Source of the DNA: SYHX01 sp049317645
GTDB lineage: Bacteria > Bacteroidota > Bacteroidia > UBA7662
Length of the DNA stretch: 30,811 nucleotides
Direction: 5' to 3'
NCBI GenBank assembly: GCA_049317645.1
Contig: JBMOHV010000019.1
Coordinates: 1-30,811 of the forward strand
Shown here: one piece after another, positions 16,295-24,200 of the stretch
How positions within the stretch are numbered: position 1 is the stretch's first letter
Layout: the number at the start of each line of letters is the position of its first letter
Notes under the pieces: model-generated
What the model was told of the DNA's origin: nothing
What the model saw: only the letters and a program-made list of their open reading frames with translations
Database searches by the model: none
Position numbers and translations under genes: made by a program

Positions 16295-18870
16295 TCCTGC
16301 TCCCCGGTTGGAGGGGTACTTTTGCTTTTGCGAGGTGGACGAGGTGGAGGTGCAGGATCCACCACGGTCACCTGCATTTGTTGACCCTCGGAATCCGCCT
16401 CCAACTTGAGGACGGAACCCGGTTGGAGTTGACCGCTGATCATTTGTTCCGCCACCACATCTTCGACGTATTTCTGAATGGCTCGTTTGAGGGGCCTGGC
16501 ACCAAACTGAGGGTCGTAGCCTTTTTCGGCTAACAAATCCAAGGCCGAAGGAGCCAATTCAACCTGATAACCCAGGTCTTGGATCCGCTTCAGCACCGAA
16601 CCCAATGTCAAATGAATGATTTTGGCTAACTCTTCCCGCTCCAACGAATTAAAGACAATAACATCGTCAATTCGGTTCAGGAATTCCGGAGAAAAGGTTT
16701 TCTTCAGAGCCCCTTGGATGACCGAGTTGCTCTCTTTGTCCTTGGCTTCGACCTTGCTGGGCGTGGTAAAACCAACCCCGGTGCCAAAGTCTTTGAGTTG
16801 TCGTGAACCGATGTTCGAGGTCAAGATGATAAGGGTGTTTTTGAAATCCACCTTGCGACCCATTCCGTCGGTCAATTGGCCGTCATCCAGAACTTGCAAC
16901 AACAGGTTGAAGATATCCGGATGCGCTTTCTCAACTTCGTCCAGGAGAATAACGGAATAGGGCTTGCGGCGGACTTTCTCGGTCAGCTGACCCCCTTCTT
17001 CGTAACCCACATAGCCTGGAGGGGCACCAACGAGTCGGGATACGGCGAATTTTTCCATGTACTCGCTCATGTCAATACGAATGAGGGCATCCTCGGTATC
17101 AAAGAGGAAGCGAGCCAATTCCTTGGCCAATTCGGTCTTGCCAACCCCGGTTGGTCCCAAAAAGATAAAGGACCCCATGGGTTTGCGGGGATCCTTGAGC
17201 CCGGCCCTGGTTCGCAGAATCGCCTTGCTAACCGCCTCGACCGCACGATCCTGTCCGATAACACGCTGCTTGAGCTCGGAGGCCATTCGTCCAATGCGCT
17301 CGGCTTCGGTTTGGGCAATTCGTTTCACCGGAACCCCCGACATCATGGCCACCACCTCGGCGATATGATCCTCTGTGACCGTAAAGCGGCTTTTGCGGGA
17401 CTCTTCTTCCCAACGCTGCTTGGCCTGTTCCAAATCTTCCAGGACACGCTTTTCGTTATCCCGAAGCTTGGCGGCTTCTTCGTAACGCTGACTTTTGACG
17501 ACTTTGTTTTTTTGCTCCCGAATTTCTTCGATCGCAGCCTCCAGCCGAATCACGTCTTCGGGCACTCGAATGTTGCCGATATGAACCCGGGCTCCTGCTT
17601 CATCCATGGCATCAATCGCCTTGTCTGGCAGAAAACGGTCGGTGATGTATCGATCGGTTAACTTAACACAAGCGCTGATGGCCTCTTCGGTGTAAACCAC
17701 TTGGTGGTGGTCCTCGTACTTCTGGCGAATGTTGTTAAGAATTTGAAAGGTCTCCTCCGGCGATGGAGGATCCACCATGACTTTTTGGAATCGTCGGTCC
17801 AAGGCCCCGTCCTTTTCGATATACTGTCGGTATTCATTCAAGGTCGTGGCCCCGATGCATTGAATCTCCCCACGGGACAAGGCCGGCTTGAACATATTGC
17901 TGGCATCCAGCGAACCCGATGCACCGCCGGCTCCGACCATGGTATGAATCTCGTCGATAAAAAGAATCACATCGGGGGATTTCTCCAGCTCGTTCATCAC
18001 GGCCTTCATCCTTTCCTCAAACTGACCTCGGTATTTGGTACCGGCCACCAAGGAGGATAAGTCCAGTGTAACAATTCGCTTATCAAACAAAATCCGGGAG
18101 ACCTTTTTTTGATGAATTCGCAGGGCCAAACCTTCGGCAATGGCCGTTTTACCGACCCCCGGTTCTCCAATCAAGATGGGGTTGTTTTTTTTGCGGCGAC
18201 TGAGAATCTGAGAAACCCTCTCAATTTCAGCATCTCTTCCAATAATGGGGTCCAAACGACCTTCTTCGGCCAACTGCGCTAGATCCCGCCCAAAATTATC
18301 CAGGACCGGGGTCTTGCTTTTGGGATTGGCTGGTTTACGGGGAAGATCTCCGGCTGCCTTTTTCTCATCCTCTCCATAGGCGTCTTCGTACGAAGCCCGG
18401 GTTGTGGGCGGTGGTTCACTTCGTTCCCGACCCTCGATCATGGCGTCAATTTCTTCCTTGACCAAATCATAGGTAACGTCAAATTTTTCTAAAACCCGGT
18501 TGGCCAGGCAGTCCTCTTCGCGAAGAATGGATAACAATAGATGAACCGTCCCTATCAATTCGCTCTTGAAAATCTTGGCCTCCAGAAAAGTTATTTTAAG
18601 GATTTTCTCGGCCTGTTTGGTGAGTGGTATCTGATCCGCCTGCAATCCAGACTTCTCTACGCTGTTGCGCATGGAGTCTTCGACGGCCGCTTTGAGCTTG
18701 TCGAGGGGGACACCTAGGTTACGCAGGGTTTTGATGGCCTGCCCGTCCCCTTCCCGGATCAAACCCAAGAGCAAGTGACAGGCATCGATATAATCGTGGC
18801 CAAGACGCACCGCTTCCTCGCGGCTAAAGGCGATAACATCCTTGACCTTGGGAGAGAATTTGGCGTCCAT
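16291..18870 (-). CDS. clpC: ATP-dependent Clp protease ATP-binding subunit ClpC
   Basis: This 859-residue Hsp100 unfoldase feeds proteins into ClpP. Two Clp-N repeats (about 5-145) precede AAA-1 with Walker A GEPGVGKT (235-242) and Walker B LFIDEIH. A UVR/middle coiled-coil segment lies at about 443-490, typical of ClpC rather than ClpA. AAA-2 has Walker A GPTGVGKT (572-579) and Walker B ILLDEVEKAH. The ClpP-docking loop is VGF (699-701). The C-terminal tail is Pro/Lys-rich. The start ATG at 18870 has only about a 10-base leader after the predicted promoter. It is the first gene of the clpC-glmU-like-tpiA-prmA-clpS run. No CtsR-type operator was recognised upstream. Confidence 0.97.
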   Translation of the reverse strand: MDAKFSPKVKDVIAFSREEAVRLGHDYIDACHLLLGLIREGDGQAIKTLRNLGVPLDKLKAAVEDSMRNSVEKSGLQADQIPLTKQAEKILKITFLEAKIFKSELIGTVHLLLSILREEDCLANRVLEKFDVTYDLVKEEIDAMIEGRERSEPPPTTRASYEDAYGEDEKKAAGDLPRKPANPKSKTPVLDNFGRDLAQLAEEGRLDPIIGRDAEIERVSQILSRRKKNNPILIGEPGVGKTAIAEGLALRIHQKKVSRILFDKRIVTLDLSSLVAGTKYRGQFEERMKAVMNELEKSPDVILFIDEIHTMVGAGGASGSLDASNMFKPALSRGEIQCIGATTLNEYRQYIEKDGALDRRFQKVMVDPPSPEETFQILNNIRQKYEDHHQVVYTEEAISACVKLTDRYITDRFLPDKAIDAMDEAGARVHIGNIRVPEDVIRLEAAIEEIREQKNKVVKSQRYEEAAKLRDNEKRVLEDLEQAKQRWEEESRKSRFTVTEDHIAEVVAMMSGVPVKRIAQTEAERIGRMASELKQRVIGQDRAVEAVSKAILRTRAGLKDPRKPMGSFIFLGPTGVGKTELAKELARFLFDTEDALIRIDMSEYMEKFAVSRLVGAPPGYVGYEEGGQLTEKVRRKPYSVILLDEVEKAHPDIFNLLLQVLDDGQLTDGMGRKVDFKNTLIILTSNIGSRQLKDFGTGVGFTTPSKVEAKDKESNSVIQGALKKTFSPEFLNRIDDVIVFNSLEREELAKIIHLTLGSVLKRIQDLGYQVELAPSALDLLAEKGYDPQFGARPLKRAIQKYVEDVVAEQMISGQLQPGSVLKLEADSEGQQMQVTVVDPAPPPRPPRKSKSTPPTGEQE

Positions 18871-18886
18871 TTTGGAGGGGTTTTGA

Positions 18887-18913
18887 CAAAATTAGGAACA
18901 AAATCCGTGCCAA
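18887..18913 (-). promoter_or_regulatory. Promoter of the clpC operon
   Basis: Minus strand: TTGGCA (TTG at 18913-18911), 16 bases, then TAATTTTG at 18894-18887, a TAnnTTTG match. The spacing is 1-2 bases short of the common value. The predicted transcript has a very short leader before the ATG at 18870. Confidence 0.55.
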
Positions 18914-18936
18914 GGGGTTTTAACCTCCTTCAAATA

Positions 18937-18965
18937 GGCGCATACGCCCCCCTCCTTCGAAGGGG
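18937..18965. repeat. Pair of small inverted repeats between the T9SS cargo gene and the clpC promoter
   Basis: GGCG-CATA-CGCC (18937-18948) is followed by a perfect palindrome CCTTCGAAGG (18954-18963) inside a larger C/G-rich symmetry. Neither is followed by a T-run on either strand, so it is not a standard terminator. It could be an operator or a weak transcript end. Confidence 0.35.
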
Positions 18966-18975
18966 TTAAGACCCG

Positions 18976-21165
18976 TTAAGGACGACTGATCAGCACCCGG
19001 GCCGTACCCAAGCCGTCTTTGTGCAAGACTTCGAGGAGGTACATGCCCCGATTCCAGGTCCCGGTTTCCAGTTTTAGGGGCGCCAGACCCGGTTCCAAGA
19101 CCCTTTGATCGGACCAAACCGTCCTTCCGCTGGCATCCATGACCCGAATCCGCACATCGCCGGTGGTTTTCAGCGGAATTTCCAGGTACAATTGGTCAGC
19201 AGTCGGGTTGGGATACACTTTGAGGGCTGATTCTTCCCAACGCCCCAAGGGACGCACCGATGTTCCAGTGGAAGTCCCAAATCCGTCCACATCGCTGCGA
19301 TTCCGAGGCTGTAATTTCCAGTTACTGAAATTAAAGGTCAAAATGCCTTGGATAAAGTTCAAACGCTGACGGAATGTCAGGGAATCGGTATTGAAGTTCT
19401 GGCCCAAATCGAGACTGGACAAGGTAACGCCCCCCCGAACCCTCAAACCACTGGCCTGCGCTGAATCTGGATAGATGCTGAATTCGCCAAAATTGGAAGG
19501 AGCATCGGGGTTTTGGTTCACCACATAAACCGAATCAAAAATCAAGAGGGAAGATTCGTGTGGCTCGGTGTAATTGTAACGGCGCGCAATAACAGAATCA
19601 ATGGGCACCCTAAAGGCTTGGTAGGGCTGGCCAGGAGCAATGTAAGCGTAGTCCAATACCTCCAAGGTCGTTATCCCAAAATCCTCCACCACCAACGCTT
19701 TTTTGATCCAAATACTGTCCCCACGAAGCCGCGTATCAATATCGGTGGAACCGTTGTTATCGGGGCGCAGGGTAATCCCGGTCCACGGACCAACCCCATC
19801 TTGGAAAATAATGCGACCATAATCCGAAGGATCCAAGGTGGACATGATTCGTCCCCGCAATTGCATGCTGTCCAAAACCACATCGGCAAAGATGGAACGG
19901 CCTCCAACGACCGGGGTTTCCTGAATCTCGGATACCCGGTTGATGCCCCCGTTCATGACCCTAAACAAGCCAAAGGACTGAATGGTATCGGGTTGCACCC
20001 CGTTGTTGTTTTGGTTATCGGTTGCGCGGATGTAATAGTGGTAATACGCCCCGTTCTGGGTGAAAACCGAGCCCGGAATGGTCGCCTGAAAAGAATCCGG
20101 GGCTACCAAGGTCATGGGCAAGGAATCGTAAACCCCTCCGCTTACACCGGGAGCATAAAACAACTTGGCGGCGGCTACCGAGCCATCCAAGTCCACAATA
20201 CGGGCCCCAATGGTGACCGGATTGGAAGTTCTGGGGACCGCTGGAGTCGCTTTCCATCCACTAATGAAAGGAGGAGAGGCCATGACCGCGCCCAAATCCG
20301 AAGGCGTCAGGGGAATAATTTCGTAACGAGGGTACAAGGTTCCAAAATTGGTTTCGGTGATCACACCGCGCATGTGCGAAAAGACCTTGCCCTGCTGTAC
20401 AAAAACCGGAGCACCTGGATTGGGTGGAACGGATGCCGTGGAAGACACAAACGGGGGGCGGAAAAAACGGACCGCATCCCGCACATTGATCTCGGAACCC
20501 GAAGCATCTCGAAGCATCCAACTCACCCGTCCTCCACTGAACGTGCTGACATTGGTCACCAAAACATTGTTAAACTGAACATACATGCCCTCGTAACCCT
20601 CTCCGGTTGGCTTTTGGATTTGCTGAGGAACGGCCGGGTTGTTGGGATCGTAAACCATGAACAAATTCATGAAGGAAGGGCGAGGTGCCGGTAGGGTCGC
20701 AAAACCCAAAACCGAACTGGCCACCCCAATCAAATTCAATTGGGTTTCCCCGGAATTGGGTGAGGCGTCCTGATATTCGGCCACCACCCCGGTGCATTCC
20801 ACGATATTCCCTACTTGGAAATTGCTAAAAAAGCCCACCGCCGAAGAATCGGAAAGGTTGGGCAGACGGACCAAGAGCCCCTTCCAGACCCCATCGGCCA
20901 AGCCCATGGTATCCACTAGGTAGGTCGCCTTCCAATTGGCACTCAAGGCATGATCCCTGGGGTTTAGAATCACCAGGCCCCGAACCCGGACCGTGTCTCC
21001 CACATATCTGGACAAGGTTTTGCCCGTCAATAGCGTATCGGGATGCACCCATTGGATGGAATCGATGGAACGCAGGGGGAAACCCTGACCCATGGCCTGT
21101 GGCAGGAAGCCTAGGCCGAGGAGGAAGGTTGCCAAAGCGATAAAGGAAGGAAATTTCAAACGCAT
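18976..21165 (-). CDS. Secreted protein with OB-like (DUF5689-type) and Ig-like domains and a T9SS type A sorting domain
   Basis: This 729-residue exported protein starts at ATG 21165 with a signal peptide ending near PQAMGQ (residue 26). The first domain (about 45-170: YVGDTVRVRGLVILNPRD to GNIVECTGVVAEYQD) looks like the OB-type fold found in DUF5689 proteins. The middle part has a Bacteroidota Ig-like domain (VDLDGSVAAAKLFYAPG and AYYHYYIRATDNQNNNG). A second OB-like repeat follows (LDSMQLRGRIMSTLDPSDYGRIIFQDG). The last 85 residues are a T9SS type A sorting domain beginning LKVYPNPTADQLYLE and ending in the usual GMYLLEV and a basic end. This signals outer-membrane translocation and surface attachment or release. 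No catalytic motif is visible. It has its own promoter, so it need not depend on the hydrolase gene upstream. Confidence 0.85.
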   Translation of the reverse strand: MRLKFPSFIALATFLLGLGFLPQAMGQGFPLRSIDSIQWVHPDTLLTGKTLSRYVGDTVRVRGLVILNPRDHALSANWKATYLVDTMGLADGVWKGLLVRLPNLSDSSAVGFFSNFQVGNIVECTGVVAEYQDASPNSGETQLNLIGVASSVLGFATLPAPRPSFMNLFMVYDPNNPAVPQQIQKPTGEGYEGMYVQFNNVLVTNVSTFSGGRVSWMLRDASGSEINVRDAVRFFRPPFVSSTASVPPNPGAPVFVQQGKVFSHMRGVITETNFGTLYPRYEIIPLTPSDLGAVMASPPFISGWKATPAVPRTSNPVTIGARIVDLDGSVAAAKLFYAPGVSGGVYDSLPMTLVAPDSFQATIPGSVFTQNGAYYHYYIRATDNQNNNGVQPDTIQSFGLFRVMNGGINRVSEIQETPVVGGRSIFADVVLDSMQLRGRIMSTLDPSDYGRIIFQDGVGPWTGITLRPDNNGSTDIDTRLRGDSIWIKKALVVEDFGITTLEVLDYAYIAPGQPYQAFRVPIDSVIARRYNYTEPHESSLLIFDSVYVVNQNPDAPSNFGEFSIYPDSAQASGLRVRGGVTLSSLDLGQNFNTDSLTFRQRLNFIQGILTFNFSNWKLQPRNRSDVDGFGTSTGTSVRPLGRWEESALKVYPNPTADQLYLEIPLKTTGDVRIRVMDASGRTVWSDQRVLEPGLAPLKLETGTWNRGMYLLEVLHKDGLGTARVLISRP

Positions 21166-21191
21166 AATCGTGGGTTTGGGGGTTGAAAATG

Positions 21192-21222
21192 GCGCTCCGT
21201 CCGGCAAATCCGGACGAAGCGC
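21192..21222 (-). promoter_or_regulatory. Strong hairpin at the predicted 5' end of the T9SS cargo mRNA
   Basis: GCGCT-C-CGTCCGG, loop CAAAT, CCGGACG-A-AGCGC: twelve pairs with one mismatch. It begins about where transcription from the -7 element at 21225-21232 should start, so it would form the first bases of the 5' UTR. It lacks a U-tract and so is not a terminator for the upstream gene. Confidence 0.6.
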
Positions 21223-21224
21223 TG

Positions 21225-21232
21225 CAAAAGTA
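21225..21232 (-). promoter_or_regulatory. -7 element of the T9SS cargo gene
   Basis: The minus strand reads TACTTTTG, matching TAnnTTTG, 60 bases before the ATG at 21165. The only TTG upstream is 23 bases away, so the -33 element is weak. Confidence 0.45.
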
Positions 21233-21266
21233 AGGTCCATGCGTAAAGTTCTTATCAATATTTGAA

Positions 21267-24200
21267 TCACGGCCCCACCACCCAGCGGACCCAAACGGTC
21301 GTTTTGCCCGCACGTTGGATCCCGACCCTGTAAATTCCAGGGGCCAAATCGGGACCAGGGTTGGCACCGGGCCGAAGTTGCATGGTAAGGCTGGTTTGTC
21401 CGTCCCTACCCAAGACCAAGGGGTGCCAGGTCAGTACCATATCCTCCTCTACGGGTTTGATAGGGTTCCAATAAATGTTTTGACCACGGAGCCATGGGTT
21501 GGGGCCCAAGCCCCATGCAGAGAGTTCATGCGATTCTTCGAAGGCACCCATTGGGCTAGCTGAACTCACCAAACGACCTCCAGGAGTGGAGCCGCATCGG
21601 TCTTTCCACTGTTTGAGTCGGGTCCTAGCAGCTAGGACCATAGGCTCGGAACCCCCACCTCCTTGAACGCACCATTCCATGATCTCCAAGGACCAACCGT
21701 ACCAAGCATCGCGAGGGATGGAATATGGGTTCCAGCGATGGCAGGTGACCTCCATCAAAGAGCAAGTCGCATTCCATGTTTGGAGCAGGGCCTGCCTATG
21801 GGCAGGCAAGGGGTCGTTGAGGTCCAAGGCCCCTCTGTTCAATCCGTTCAACATCGAGTTCAAGGAATCCAGATACCAAGGGGTCACAAAGGGAATTCTA
21901 CTTTCGCGGAAATAAGATGGACCACCCCCCGTGGCTTGACGGGTCATGCAAAGAGCCGATGAAGACGGAGAAACACCGCGAAGGATGACCAAGGGATTCC
22001 CATCCCAATCCAACAACGACGAAAGAGAAGGCGGATGTTGGTAAGGCATGCGGTTGCCCTGGGTTTCCAAACCATACAACCCACCGGCTTGGGGTAAGAG
22101 GTACTGCAGGGCCAAACCACTCAACATTCCCGACAAAGCGGTTCCGTTCCCCGAAAATGTATTGTTACCGTTTCGGAGGTACAGTAAATCTGCTTCTTCG
22201 ATGTGCAAAGCGCGACCGTTATCTCCAAAGAAATTCATCGCTCCATCCCCTAGCCAAACCTGCGTGTTTCCGGCATACCAGGCCGTTTGGTTACGAGTCC
22301 ATTCATTGCACAAGGCCTCCACTCGCATCACCCCAAAACTCATCAAAGCATTCGTGTTGGAGTCCAACCGGCATTCCTGCAGACGTAATCGGGCGCCTCC
22401 CTGCCCCATCAAATCCAACCCCACCCCGTTGGCCAACCATGCCGAACCAAAAGCCCTGTTCATTTGAAGGAGATCAAAGGCTTTCCAACCGATGCGGTTG
22501 TTTTCAAAACGACAATGGATTAAATCCACCGCGGAATGATGAGTCACCAAGCCGGTATCGTTCCCCGCAAAACGGACGCCGACCAAACGAATCCGTCGTT
22601 GCATGGGAGCGTTCAAGCGACGCAAGGCGCATTGCATAAAAGTCAATTCGCATTCTTCCATCGATAGATCCCCGCTTCCTTGCAGGGTCCACACGCCACC
22701 ACGAGCCCCGATCCGCTCTTGACCCAATCGGCATTGACGAACGGTAACCGGTCCAGCACAAGACCATAGGGCCCCAGGCATCCAGCGAACCCGGCAGCTA
22801 TCGAGCAGGATCGACATCCGGGGTTCATCCAAGGACCAATGCCCGCTGATCCGTAATCGTTCGTGGTCACGGTGGCGACCCCTCATTTCCAAGGATGCAC
22901 CGGGATAAACAGTCCAGCGTGATGACCTGCCACCGTTTGCTTGAACCCACAGCCTACCTCCTCCTCGGGGTCTAAAAACGGTACCCGGATGCAAAATTAC
23001 TTGGCCGTGTATTTCCAACAAGGAGGAATCCCCGTCCAAGTCCACCACCGCACCGGGATACATTTCCAAAACCGAGCCGCTATCCATCAAAAGTCGATAA
23101 CCATTCCGAATCCATAGCCGACTCCCGCTTCGTAACACCAAACGAGAACCTGCCCCAAAACGGGCACAGGATTTTTCCCAACCTCGGTAGCCCAATGGCC
23201 TGCCCAATTCGACGAGCGAACGAGAACCCGCGTCCACCGTCACCGAATCGCAAGCCACTGAAAGCGTACGAATTTCGCGGTCGGCGTTGGTTGGCAAATC
23301 AGGCAAGGACGGAACATCGTGAACCATCAAGTTACCACCGGCCAAAATCCGTAACACAGATCCTGAACCCAAAACCAGCGAAGGGATGCGCACCAAGCTA
23401 TTAAAAGGAAGCAGCGGCGTACTCAAAACATGCCAACCCAGCTGGAAGGTATCTCCAGCTGTCACCTGTGTGATGTGACGCATAGGCACCATCGAGGACC
23501 GTAACCAATTTCGAAGGGTGCCGGACCATGTTCGGTACACCATGGCGTGGGGATCGTTGGCATGGGTTTCGGACCAATGAGGGCGATGCAACCAACGCTC
23601 AAAGGACTTGGGATCAAAGGGAACATTCAACCCGAGGGCCGATGTAAAAACCGAAGTATCCAGATTCAAGGCTGAAACCGTGCTTACAAAGCTGTGAATC
23701 GATACCCATTCGACCGATTCTACAAAGCGGTTGCTTACCTGCATGCCCATGGTGGAATAATCACCAGGAGCATAATCCAACCCCATGCGGGGAACGGTGT
23801 TGCGTACCGAGAAAACGCCCAAACGATTTCGTTGGTGATGATCGCTCCAAGCTCTCACCAACCTGCCGCGATATCGATGAGATATAACCAGCATAGCGCT
23901 GTGTTTGGAAGCCATAATCCAGGGCGCCAACATGGGAAACAACGTGGCCGCCAAGGAATGGATGGTGCGATTCAGGGCCAGGGCTCCAAGACCCTGGAGG
24001 TAGAGCGCGTATTGTTTCTGGATATCTGAGAAATTGGATTGAATATCGTTCCCTGCCAAATAAACCGTATCGTAGGCGGGGATCCTGGGCGAATGAACAA
24101 CGATGCGGCCTTGGTTGCGGAACAAAACCATGCGTTGGGAACCGAAATCCCGAAAAGACCGAAAAGGAAGAGGAAAGGAATGCGGCGCCCAGACAGCCGA

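Noticed and set aside
16876..17661. 261-codon plus-strand frame opposite clpC
   Set aside because: Antisense to the most conserved part of ClpC; no domain features.
18937..18965. Hairpins after the T9SS cargo gene as a rho-independent terminator
   Set aside because: No T-run follows on either strand and the loops are very small; listed only as inverted repeats.
19513..20694. Long open frame (393 codons) on the plus strand opposite the T9SS cargo gene
   Set aside because: It is fully antisense to a well-supported gene, has no recognisable domain, is rich in Arg/Gly/His/Asn in the way shadow frames are, and lacks a promoter.
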